Source of the DNA: Diplolepis rosae
Lineage: Eukaryota; Arthropoda; Insecta; Hymenoptera; Diplolepididae
Length of the DNA stretch: 64,000 bases
NCBI GenBank assembly: GCA_030998225.1
Contig: JAPYXD010000755.1
Coordinates: 4,327,501 to 4,391,500, forward strand
Reading direction: 5' to 3'
The notes below the pieces were generated by a model. It made no database searches, was not told where the DNA came from, and saw only the letters and a list, made by a program, of their open reading frames with translations. The position numbers and the translations under genes are program-made. Positions 23,737-33,614 of the stretch are shown in pieces (positions within the stretch are counted from its first letter, which is position 1; each line of letters opens with the position of its first letter).

Positions 23737-24117
23737 ATGGCTTCAAGAGCTATTGTTATGACAATATTTTTATTCAGTCCAATGTTTTCCAAAAAATATG
23801 AAAATTTATCATGGAAAACTATTACTACAAGAGCTCAAAAGAGAATAGAGCAAGAAAAAGCAAAAAATTTCATTGAAATAGTTCCCTGTTTTATCGACAT
23901 GGTAGCTCTCTGGCCATACTTAATTCAAACTGGAATTTTTAAGCAAGACGACTGTAATATCCCCACATGGAGCAGAAATCTAAACAATCCAGAAATAATA
24001 AAAGACATTTTTTCAACAATCAAAACAAGAGAACCGGACGCATACAAAAATTTAATTTTCAGTTTACGGCTATCAAATCACATTGTCATAGCCGACATGT
24101 TGGATATAATGAACTAG
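23737..24117 (+). CDS. CARD-like (caspase recruitment domain) accessory protein
   Basis: A 126-codon ORF if started at ATG 23737; the frame is open upstream to 23614. The C-terminal 90 residues fit the six-helix CARD pattern. They include a helix rich in Lys/Glu (RAQKRIEQEKAKNFIEIV), LWPYLIQTGIFKQDDCNIP (the usual L-x-x-L-hydrophobic-x-x-G-hydrophobic-hydrophobic), KDIFSTIKTREPDAYKNL (the 'RGPxAaxxf' helix) and SLRLSNHIVIADMLD. The layout most resembles the prodomain of Dronc-type insect initiator caspases. No caspase catalytic domain follows. If real, it could act as a CARD-only decoy in the apoptosome (inference). It lies where integrase would be expected. No splice-site-like sequence precedes its ATG. 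Assignment is by motif only. Confidence 0.62.
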   Translation: MASRAIVMTIFLFSPMFSKKYENLSWKTITTRAQKRIEQEKAKNFIEIVPCFIDMVALWPYLIQTGIFKQDDCNIPTWSRNLNNPEIIKDIFSTIKTREPDAYKNLIFSLRLSNHIVIADMLDIMN

Positions 24118-24236
24118 GAACGCAAAATACAAAAGGTAAAACAAAAACTTCAAAAATATACATATGTAACGATAAAACATTTTTCTATTCTTATATTACA
24201 AAGCAAGCTGCTAATTGGAACCTCCTTTTTCCAGAG

Positions 24237-25000
24237 ATGGGATTACGAGGCTTCCTTTTGGCACTGCTCACTTGCAACATCAACTATGTAACAACAGTCT
24301 ACGCCATAATAGGATTCGATTGCGGTTCAAATCAATCAAATATTACGACATTATCTTTACTAGAGGTAGGAGAATGTGATCTACCTCGATCTCAAGTACA
24401 TATTGAAAGAACTTATATACAACTTTTACAATTAACTGGATTTTCAAATACAAAAGTAATGCAATGCAAAATAGAAATTCGACGCGCCATTTCTCATTGT
24501 GGCATGCATTCTCACAGTTCCATAGTTGCAAATGGACACAGTGAATATATCATGATGTTACACGAGATCAATGTGTTCAAATGCACACAATAGGAACATT
24601 TTTAGTAACCCCCTTCTCTTCAGATATCAAAGTTAAAAGTTAATGAAACTTCATTTCATAGCGTTACTTTAGCAGGTTCTGTAACACCTAATGGAGACTG
24701 TACTGGTACACAATTTTCTGACCCATACGGAACATGGAATAATGTCGTAGTCCAAGCAATATTTTAAATAACTTTACAAGAACATTACGCTACTATTCAT
24801 TTAAATTCAAATAAAAGTCAATTAGGATCTGGAATAATATGCACACTTTCAGACACATTCTGTACAGACGTAGAATATGGACAAACATTCTGGGATACAT
24901 TACCTCATGACGTATATAATTTTAACAAATATGAAATTATTTATGAAGGACCATCAAATAAAACTGTTACGAGAGACCAAAAATAAAAATAAAATAACTT
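24237..25000 (+). pseudogene. Chuvirus-like glycoprotein, N-terminal part (broken)
   Basis: Starts at ATG 24237, two bases after a strong acceptor-like CTCCTTTTTCCAG. A hydrophobic signal peptide (GLRGFLLALLTCNINYVTTVYA) leads into FDCGSNQSNITTLSLLEV and GECDLP, then a Cys-containing CGMHSH region. This start resembles the ectodomain start of chuvirus glycoproteins, which insect BEL/Pao and other LTR elements are known to have captured. An in-frame stop at 24591 ends the first open stretch. Further ectodomain sequence (SVTLAGSVTPNGDC, then GSGIICTLSDTFC) continues in shifted frames to about 25000. The protein cannot be made from this copy. Confidence 0.62.
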
Positions 25001-25129
25001 CTTTCTCAATCAGGACACTTAACAGGGGTCATTAAACTATTTCCATCAAAATTAGCTACTACAGGTGAACGCGACGAATTTTTATTCTTGATGCTCGTAA
25101 CCTGAGTATGTTATAGGCTCAGCACAAAA

Positions 25130-27060
25130 TGTAATGAAAAGGAGGTCAGTTCACAAGACCGAAGGGGAATAATATCAAAACTTTAAGAAATTCCTTTCTT
25201 CTTCTTTTTTTTATTTATTATATTATTATTATTATTATATATATATGTATGTGTGTGTATGTATATATATTTATATCATGTCTCCAAACAAATAGGTAAA
25301 TAAAATTTCGGATTTATTCCAAACCGACATCAGGTAACTAAATTCGCGCACACGACGTGTATTTAATTACCTGACACCTAATTATAAACCTATAAAATAC
25401 GGGAAAATTAAGAAATGTACCTCACATCACGATGCCCAAATTTAATTAGAAACAGAATGTAATATAACAGGATGAAGGATGAGGAGTGAGATGAGTGAAC
25501 AAAAACATACACGCACGTAACAACTGCCGCCGATTTCATAAAAAGCTGGCACTCGTCCGCACACGTGTACTCACAGACCATATACGTGTTTCCATATTTT
25601 ATATAACAAACATTAAATTTCTCAACTACTGGTATCGATGTCATGCCTTCAGAACATTTCCTATCCATACCCAACAGAAGTACAATACATAGATAATGGA
25701 AATGGACTATTTGAAGCTTGGATAGCCACGACTTGTCATAGCCAGTGAGTAAAATGTTAGGAGATCTGACCCACTATCTTCTTAATATGAGAAATACGTA
25801 AAAAGAAGAAGGAGGGTTCAGAATCAAAACTAACGAACCTAAAGGGTTAAATTAACATCGACCTCTTATTCAGTAATTCTACGGATCGAAAATAAAAGAA
25901 AACGATTACGTAGCAGAAACAGGAAAAATTTATCAATTTGGCAATAGACATGGAAGTAATTAAGGCTACCAAGTATTTAGACATCCATTATTTCCAAATT
26001 CCCGGTCAGCATGTTCCACATAAAATCCTAAGTCATCAAAATTCCCTTCTCCAAGTGACATCGATACGAGTGTATAATAAAGAATCAATTTCAAATCACA
26101 AAACACAGTCTTACAAGCTTCTTGACACGAACAAGAAGTTTAAAGGAGTAAAGCCCGGTCTTTGCTTTTGTCCGTCCGCGGTTCGGAACAGGTGTCAGTA
26201 AATCGAACGAAGTCTCGTGAGTACACAGTGGGCGGACGTGAATAATATTCAATCTTCTCTCCGACGGAAGCCTTTCGTGGGGTTGCCACGCAGGGAAAAC
26301 ATTATATTTTTTTTGAAAAATATTTTTTTCTCACCACTACGATTCGTGCCCTAGCGTTAGGGCACGCCGGTGGTCGGTTAGTAGAGTAAACTAATAGTGC
26401 GTTGGCAGCTTGGGGTCGAACACAAAAAGAGAACTTCATTCCGTCGAATCTTAAAACGACGGGGAGATTTTCCTTTTTATTTAGAAAACCAGCACTAGGG
26501 TTGCGAAGAAAACAAGAGTGGAGAGAACAAACAATTTAAACGTACTGTTTGTTCTCTGGTTGAAAACCATCCACCATATTCTTTTCCCAAAACTAGGGTG
26601 TAAAAAAAGGTGATAGAGATATCGTGCATGTGTGTGTGCGGCAAAAAAGAAAAACTTGAGTGACTTTTCTTAGAGTCACCATCCTGAAAGGAATCTAAGG
26701 CCCAGTCGTCATCCTTCTCGACAGGTAGGATTAAGTATCAAATAAGGGTGAGTCTGTATCATTCATAATTTTTGCAATAATTAATTTCAAATCCAATAAA
26801 ACTGTCATATACAATGGGGAATATTTTTAACAAACTTTCGTTTATAAATTTATTTCCTATCACCATAGCATTAAGAAAAATTGGTGGAGCTAAGGCACCC
26901 TCAGCCGAGGGTAGAAAGATCGCGGAACCTCATAAAAAAAATAAAAAGACACATTCGTGTGTTGCGGTTTGTGTAGCCTCCACGTACGCAAATCAAATAT
27001 TATTAATTTTTTTTTTATTTTTTTTTTTTTTAAGTCGTACGTAACAAAAACATATGACAA
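25130..27060 (+). mobile_element. Insertion splitting the glycoprotein gene; LTR/leader-like
   Basis: About 1.9 kb separates the two glycoprotein halves and has different composition: an AT/GT microsatellite (25203-25275), then a more GC-rich block. Two near-perfect hairpins occur: CGTGCCCTAGCGTTAGGGCA at 26345-26366, and AGAGAACAAAC pairing with GTTTGTTCTCT at 26522-26557. A donor-like GACAG/GTAGGA lies at 26717-26727, and at 26814 an ATG opens MGNIFNKLSF, an N-myristoylation-type start as in some Gag proteins. This suggests the 5' leader of another retrovirus-like element, but I see no clear LTR ends or primer-binding site. Confidence 0.4.
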
Positions 27061-27069
27061 CACGACAGA

Positions 27070-28354
27070 CAATTCTGAAACCTTTTATTCTTCAAACCAC
27101 TGAAGATATAACCTTTGTATTGGCTGAAAAAACAAGAAAACGAGTTTGCAGTTACGTTTTAATATAAACCGAACATCCAAAATTATTAATTTTTGAAACC
27201 AGACCTGGAAATTCATTTTTAGAAAATACACATTTAGAAGTTCAAAATATGGACATTTTCACATACGTCAACTCTAAATTTATATATGTAGAACGACACA
27301 TACGCACTGAAGTAAATAGACTTTATCACGATGTTCTTACTCAATGATGCATACTTGAACAGCAAGTTTTTAGAAATACATTAACCTTAGCGACGCAATC
27401 ACCAGACGAATTTGAATATCATTTAATGAAAGGCCCAGGACATATGTCAGTAATTGCAGGAGAAGTAGTACATATCGTAAAATGTATACCGGTTGAAGTA
27501 AAATATCGCAAAACTGAAGAATGTTATCTACAACTACCAATATATAGAGGAAATCAATCCTTTTTCCTTTCTCCACGAACTCATATATTAACAAAATCCG
27601 GTATCCAAACAAATTGCAATTCTTTCCTTCCACCAATGTACCTTTTTAGAGAAACCTGGTACAAATTACTTCCAAATCCTGTCGAATCCATAGCACCAAC
27701 TATAGTTAAACCTCTCACAAAAGCAACCTGGAAATACACAAATCCTTCATCCTTAGCAACAAGTGGCATTTATTCTCAATCTGATCTTGATAAACTGCGA
27801 GATCATATTATGTTTCCAGCAGAAAAACCAATGATTCTAAATTCCTTAGCTAGAGAAATAACAGGACATCCAACTATTAATCAAGGAATATCATTAACAA
27901 ATTTATTTAAAGAAAATGTAATTGATAAAATTGCTGAATCCGCATGGGGTAGATTTTGGACAATTTTTATAATTTTGGAACTACTAGTGCAGGCCTAATT
28001 GGATTAATAATAATAATTAGAGGGATTAATTCGATAGCTGATACCATTATTCATGAATATGCGCTACACAGATTATTTGGATGGTCTCTCCATGTACTAG
28101 GCGCCTTCTGGGATTCGGTCACTAACCTCTTATTACACTTAGGTACCCATCGACCTTCTGGACCTCCTGCTGAGTGTCATCAAGAACTGCTAACAGCTTC
28201 AGCGCCACAAAGCTCGAAAGAGGCACCTAAAAGTCCATCGTATTACGCAAATACTACTTCAGGTAAAGATCACAATAATACAAACACAACTCTTTATCGT
28301 CACTCTGAACTAAAAGAAGAACATAGTAGAATCCACTACTCTATCCAAATCTAA
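27070..28354 (+). pseudogene. Chuvirus-like glycoprotein, C-terminal part (broken)
   Basis: Resumes after the insertion. Legible landmarks are VERHIRTEVNRLYHDVL, DEFEYHLMKGPGHMSVIAGE, VHIVKCIPVEV, then FFLSPRTHILTKSG, LPPMYLF, and a membrane-proximal segment leading to SAGLIGLIIIIRGI, a likely transmembrane helix. A cytoplasmic tail with LFGWSLHVLGAFWDSV follows, with a stop at 28352. Two stops lie before 27426, and a frameshift near 27960 moves into the tail frame. The sequence fits the second half of chuvirus-type class III-like glycoproteins. Fusion function in the element's life cycle is inferred from the family. Confidence 0.65.
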
Positions 28355-28364
28355 CATCTTCAGA

Positions 28365-29103
28365 ATGTCGCATGTTCCTTTTGCAACCTTACTAAACAAA
28401 ATTATTCAACAAAGAGGAGATCCACCCCTCATTTTTGAGATACTCATTGAACAAACCAATAATAATGAATGTCTATTTCACGTTAATTTGCAATATAAAA
28501 ATTATATAATAATGAATAGTGGCAAAGATAAAGAAAATGTAAAGCAAAAGGTAGCACAAAATTTATATAATGCCTTAATTAATGAATCAAAGGAAACAAA
28601 TCAAAACGTCCAACTAAACTCTATTAGTAAAAATTGCAAAAAATTAAATGAAATTTGCACTCAAAATAAATTTGAGTATTCAAAATACACAGTATTACGA
28701 ATAAAAACCTCATCAAAAGACTCAACATATATAGCAATTTGTTTCATTAACAACATTAAACAAATAGGAATAGCAAACTCAATAATAACAGCCAAGGATT
28801 TTGCTGCCATGAAAATTATTAATTCTCTTTCGCATAAAGACGAGAAATGTGGACTAAGTTTGATAAACTCATTAGAACATTTGCATGTAACAATTCAATA
28901 ATCATCTTTAAACGATCCAAAACCATCAACGAGTAGCCAAATAACAAAACCTATAACTTCAAATAACAATCGTGTTAAAAATACAAATTCATATAAAATG
29001 AAAACAAATAATAATCATACTGCATCATCTTTCTCTACGAAAAGCTTTAAAAAATGTTTTAAATGCGGATATAGACCTCCCAACCAATACAATAAATTCT
29101 AAT
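28365..29103 (+). pseudogene. Tandem dsRBD protein with C-terminal Cys motif
   Basis: ATG 28365 lies one base after an acceptor-like CTAACATCTTCAG and 10 bp after the glycoprotein stop. Residues about 15-70 form one dsRBD (GDPPLIFEILIEQ, LFHVNLQYKNY, then VKQKVAQNLYNALI). Residues about 95-165 form a second (LNEICTQNKFEYSKYTVL, YIAICFINNIKQIGIA, ITAKDFAAMKIINSL). Both follow the alpha-beta-beta-beta-alpha pattern with the final Lys/Ala-rich helix. A TAA at 28899 ends the first open stretch. In the same frame the sequence stays open to 29103 through a Ser/Thr/Asn linker and a CFKCG half-finger. It would bind double-stranded RNA; an RNAi-suppressor role is inference. Confidence 0.72.
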
Positions 29104-29139
29104 ATAAACATTCCATACCGATTCAGGAAATCAACTACA

Positions 29140-29724
29140 ATGGAGCATTACTACGACGAGCCTACACACGTACCAAGTTACCCAAAAAATAAATACAGAA
29201 CAGACTCCATGGGATTTTTAAATCATGTAGAAATTTTAAGAAACTTCAGGATAAAATATGGATTGCCGTTACCGCAATATACAGTCTATCCTGACCCAAA
29301 TTCGAAAACAAAGTCATTTTTTCTTGCACAAATTAATATAAATGAACATTTTGTTATACAAGCCGGCCCTACTAGCGAATTGGCAGAAAATAGAGCAGCA
29401 TTAAAATTATTGTTACTACTAATGAGATCATACGATCTCTGCGACAAAAAATTTTATAATAATGATGATAAAAAAATTCAAAAAACCAAAAATCAAAGCA
29501 TTTAAACCGATCCAAGACCAAAATTAATACCTTGGGAAAATTCCTGTAGATTTTGTAACACTCAAATGCATGCTACAAAAGAGTGCCGTAGACGAAATAT
29601 TTTTAAAGTAGACAAATCAACCCAATTTCCCCCTCCAGTTCCACCAAGAAACTCCTCAACATTTAGTAGACTTTTTTCCCCTTTTCTCCAAAAAACTTCT
29701 AGACCTAAATCCAACCATACGTAA
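29140..29724 (+). pseudogene. dsRBD plus CCHC zinc-knuckle protein
   Basis: ATG 29140, 36 bp after the previous gene's stop and just after an acceptor-like CCGATTCAG. One dsRBD: ILRNFRIKYGLPLPQYTV, FFLAQININEHFVIQAG, ELAENRAALKLLLLL. A TAA at 29503 interrupts. The same frame continues open to 29724 through a retroviral-type knuckle CRFCNTQMHATKEC (Cx2Cx4Hx4C) and a Pro-rich tail (FPPPVPPRN). The domain order matches 33150-33610 and 50221-51410. The layout suggests a dsRNA-binding protein that also contacts nucleic acid as nucleocapsids do. Confidence 0.72.
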
Positions 29725-29783
29725 ACATCCTATTTTATCCAATATTAATCCTACTTTTCTTTTTCAGCCTTCCGAGAAGCCTA

Positions 29784-31564
29784 ATGAATTTCCTTAATCA
29801 ACTAGCATCCAGCGTGTATTTAATTTTAATTCCACTCCTTTTCTCCGAAGCAGAAAAATACTTCATAGACTCACAATTTTCTCATTTTTCAGGGATTTAT
29901 TTTGAACCAATTTCAAAAATTCGTCATTTTTCTGAAGAATATCATTTTATATCTTATATCGATATCTTTCAACCAGACGTACTTACATACAAAATAATAG
30001 ATTTCTCACATAAATTATATGAATATTGCATACTTTCAAATATTGCCAATAATTGTAATTTATACGATCATCAGACACAACTTGATTTTATAGAATAACG
30101 AATCAACTATTTTCTTGAAGAAATATCATTTATATCTAGACAAGCTCGTAATATCATGAATATTTCTAAAAATAATGATCCATTCTTGCAACAGATACAA
30201 AAAGTACTTTTAGAATTGAGAATGAGATAGGAAACCTCCCTTTACAGGCCCAAAGAAAAAGTATTTCTACTCCCAAATCTATTTTTCCAAAAAGTTACAA
30301 ATCTTTCTTCAAAACTTGACAACATTATGACCTACAAAAAATGGCATTATTCTCAAAAAGATCCAAATATTCACCTATATCGAATATTAGCAGCAAATTG
30401 GCCTAAACACCTGCATGAAATTTCTCAATCTTTTCTTTTACTCCTTGACCAACTTACAGAAGCTATTACCCATGCCGCAACTAATTTATGGCACCCTATG
30501 CTACTTCCTGATACCTTCTTAGACTTCAAATCCAACAAAGAAGACCCACACCTTTCAACATCTCTTTTTTCTATGGTCCTTCCATTTTCTAAAATACAAT
30601 ACTTCTTATTCGATAAGTACTTGATTTTTATTATGACTATACCAATCCCATCAGCTGAAGAATTTCAATTATTTAAACCATATCCAATTCCAATACATCT
30701 CGATTTGAATACTGACGTAATTTCCTCTATTTACATAAAACCTTAAAATTCTTATCTCGCTATTTCTTCAAATAACCAATCATACTTTACAACAAATGAA
30801 AATTTCCTCAATGCATGTTATCAAAATGGATTCCAAACATTTTGTCACCCACCAAGATCTATATCTAATATCGATAAATATCCTATTTGCGAAACATCAA
30901 TGTTTCTAAATTCTCAACCATACAAGTGTGAAATATTCATCAGTTTTAGTGAATATCCTTTTATAACACCATTGCAATTTCATCATGGATGGCTATACTC
31001 AACTATTTTCCCCCGAAAAATTTTCTTATCATGTCGAAAAACTCTAAGACCTTAATCACACTCCAAGGAATAGGAATTTTGCAAACAAAATCACGTTGCA
31101 ATCTCGATTCATCAACTCCATATTACCATCTTCAAAACCATTTGAATATAATGGATAATTCAATTCCAGTTAGCAAATTAACCACTTCTCTTGCTATAAT
31201 TTTACCATTTTTATATAATATTTCCATTCAAGAGCCTCACTTACTAAAAAAGGTATTACTTCTTCTTCAGCAAGAAGAAGACATGCCATTATCAATCTTC
31301 GAAAACCATGTCTTTATCCTTACAAAATATGCAAACATTCAAAAAATCATTCCATCTATTTTTATTTCTAGTGCACATAAATTAACATTAGCACTAATCA
31401 TTATCACTTTACTTATGATTACAACTTTAGGATTATTACTATTGAAAATTCAAAAAATATCAACAAAAAAAAACAAAACGCCAACACGTATAGAACTTAT
31501 ACAAAAAACTCCTTTAAGCTCAGTGATCAAACCTTTACTGACCGACTTGACGTTTAACTTTTGA
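29784..31564 (+). pseudogene. F-protein/Gypsy-type Env, broken
   Basis: ATG 29784 follows a textbook 3' splice site, CTACTTTTCTTTTTCAG at 29751-29767, as expected for a spliced env message. A hydrophobic start (VYLILIPLLFSEA) is followed by FSGIYFEPISKIRHFSEEY and FISYIDIF, the conserved opening of insect errantivirus Env and baculovirus F-like proteins. Later parts are legible in 30327-30746 and 30989-31564, ending in a transmembrane helix (LTLALIIITLLMITTLGLLL, about 31380-31450) and a short Lys-rich tail. Stops at 30096, 30228 and 30744 plus frameshifts break it. I saw no furin-type site. It is unrelated to the glycoprotein upstream. Confidence 0.65.
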
Positions 31565-31890
31565 CCTTTCCTTTATTCCATCTTTCACCCTTTTCTTTAA
31601 TAGACTGGAAGTCAATTCACAAAATTTTTCAGATACAGGTACATTCCGTCCTTACCTCCCTCAAAACCACGTGCATGAACGTTGTAAATCCTATACCGTG
31701 AGAAGGACAGTTTTTGTACCCACGCCTTTAATGTTTCTAACAAAAGAAATAACAAACTGTAATATAAAAGTTGTTTTTCCGATGGAAAGTAAAATACTTT
31801 TAGCAAAATCTTTTACCTTGCATGATTAGAAAATGTATACAAAGTTATTATTCAACCTCCTTATCAGACCTTAATAAAATAAATCTATTC
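31565..31890 (+). repeat. Conserved non-coding spacer shared with copy 2 (46945-47250)
   Basis: Between Env and the first CxxC ORF. Aligns with 46945-47250; GATACAGGTACAT, TACCTCCCTC versus TCCTCCCATTT, and CCGATGGAAAG versus CTGACGGAAAG are examples. Conservation between two diverged copies suggests retained cis-function or an unrecognised exon, but I see no ORF. Confidence 0.55.
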
Positions 31891-31901
31891 TAACAATTTG
31901 T

Positions 31902-32313
31902 AGAAATTGATACCAACTCCAAGTGAACCTATTGTTAACCATCTTGGACCAGTAGACGGTGTATGTCCGCAAGACTATTCGATAGCATACGCGTACTTAT
32001 TACAGAGTTATTGCTTCGAATTAGAACCCTCAACATTGTTTTTATATTATAATCACCAAACTAGAAAAAGATATTGTCAATTCTGTTTCGAGAAATTAGA
32101 TCAGGAAACTCAAAATAACTGTGAATTTTTACTTCATGGCATTCCATTTGTAAATTGGAATGCATATATATAAATTGTTACGGTTGTCAAGAACTATTAA
32201 TTAATTCGCGACAAAGAGCAGCTAATTGTAACGAGTGCATCGAAACATATTTAAATAACGAATTCAAAATTAGTCAAGGAAACGAAGTTCTAGTAGAAAA
32301 TACCCCTGCATGA
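31902..32313 (+). pseudogene. CxxC-rich accessory ORF A, copy 1
   Basis: The open frame starts after an acceptor-like CAATTTGTAG and carries IVNHLGPVDGVC, QSYCFELEPSTLFLYYN and a CxxC pair in RYCQFCFEKL. The frame then slips near 32130. In the neighbouring frame two more CxxC pairs (CYGC near 32173, CNEC near 32232) run to TGA at 32311. The pairs suggest zinc ribbons. No known family was recognised. The homologue at 47254 (copy 2) keeps LGPVDGVC and the CxxC pair. The ORF has a Cys-x2-Cys spacing like its neighbour ORF B, so they may be ancient duplicates. Confidence 0.6.
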
Positions 32314-32448
32314 TTATACGTATCTACCTTCCATGCATGTAATCACGCATGAAAATTTTTGTTAAATTTAATAAAATCCTCAATACTAAAAAATTGTAAA
32401 CTTTTCAAATATTTCAAATTCCTTAAATATTGTAAATTTCCCCAACAG

Positions 32449-32884
32449 AAAAATACTGCCCCAAGAAATCGAAACAATCGAAGCAGAAGAAGTTCGAGCA
32501 AGCGAACAGGATGTTCAGCCGTATTTTGAACATCAATTATGGTCGGAATACTGCTGCACAACCCTGGTCGAGAATTTTTACATGAATGTTCTTGAAAAAA
32601 AACTTGTTTGCGAGGATTGTTGGATTACAGAACTTAGCTTCTTTAAAACCGAAGTAACATTACCCGTCCGAATAGATCACATAGTTACTAAAGACTTATA
32701 TTGTACATTAAAACTATCTAGCCTCGACTGCTCCCTTTGCAATACACAAATTTTTTACATGCGGCAAAGATCAGATTTATGCGTAACCTGTGCCGAACGT
32801 GTAATTCATTTATACCAACAAGAAGCATTGTATAACGACGTCGATTCCGAAGCATCCACTATTATTCATAATAACAACGAATAA
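32449..32884 (+). CDS. CxxC-rich accessory ORF B, copy 1
   Basis: Open from an acceptor-like AATTTCCCCAACAG (about 32435-32448) to TAA 32882, about 144 codons; the first internal ATG is 32582. An acidic N-terminus (EIETIEAEEVRASEQDVQ) is followed by YCCTTL, then CEDC, CSLC and CVTC pairs in CEDCWI, LDCSLCNTQI and LCVTCAERVIHLYQQEAL. The regular CxxC pairs suggest structural zinc. Copy 2 at 47595-47810 retains part of it (CSICETTIFY, VERVIELYEQEA). The reading frame is intact here, so it may be the best-preserved gene of the element. Function unknown. Confidence 0.62.
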
Positions 32885-33149
32885 AAATAATAAATCAATC
32901 CATATTTTTTATTATTCTTTTTTCTAAATATAAACAATATCTATTAGTAACTTTTGTTAAAAAATTTTCCCTTTTAATTTTTTTGGTACATCTTAAAACA
33001 GACCACTGTTTTCTCTGCATGAAATATCTCTTTGAGTTAGGAAACGCGGAAAGTGAATGTACCAACACAAAATCATTAACTAAAAAACTAACTAACTTTA
33101 AAATTTTAATAAATTTAATCATCAACTCAAACAGGTAATTCTTTTGCAG

Positions 33150-33610
33150 ATCAAAACAATGGCCTTGCAGACAAGAGACCCATCGAAAGGTACTGCTGTA
33201 CAGCAGTTTTAAACGAGATAAGCATAGAGTATGATTTCTCCGAACCCTCATATATTATAAAATCGCTAGGGTTAAAACAAGAGTTACCACCATTTGAAGC
33301 GACTTGCAAAATTTTTAAAGATAATTTAACCTATGCTTGTATTGGAGAACCTGCGTCCCAAAAGAAAGTAGCCAAATAGAACGCGGCAGCTAAAGTCTTG
33401 GAAACACTTTCCACGGAATATGTATTTTTAGAAGAGAAATTAGGAAAATGCTTAGTAACAGAAACAAAATTTCTAACAATAAGTGATAAAAGCAGTAGAA
33501 AAGCTTTACAAAAATGGATTAATGCATGTGAAAGGTGTTTTCAAAGAGGACATTTAGCTCATAACTGCCGCAACAATTTACGTAATAAAAAATATAAAAA
33601 TAATTCTTGA
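33150..33610 (+). pseudogene. dsRBD plus CCHC protein, third gene (copy 1)
   Basis: Follows an acceptor-like TTCTTTTGCAG (AG at 33148-33149). The dsRBD is clear: YDFSEPSYIIKSLG, LPPFEATCKIF, ACIGEPASQKKVAK and NAAAKVLETL, with the KKxAK-AA helix that contacts dsRNA. One in-frame TAG (33376-33378) and a one-base shift near 33205 break it. About 110 codons downstream the knuckle CERCFQRGHLAHNC (Cx2Cx4Hx4C) and a basic tail end at 33610. Its homologue at 50221-51410 shares each part. It is the last gene before the polypurine tract, the position where nef-like or other accessory genes sit in retroviruses. Confidence 0.75.
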
Positions 33611-33614
33611 AAAA

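Noticed and set aside
23675..24237. Integrase expected after RNase H
   Set aside because: No HHCC or DDE signature is visible in any frame. The space is filled by the linker and the CARD-like ORF.
24343..24531. Minus-strand frame opposite the glycoprotein start
   Set aside because: Shadow of the glycoprotein coding strand; no family resemblance.
26814..27044. Complete Gag gene starting at the MGN codons
   Set aside because: Only about 25 residues look plausible before low-complexity sequence. No capsid or zinc-knuckle motif follows.
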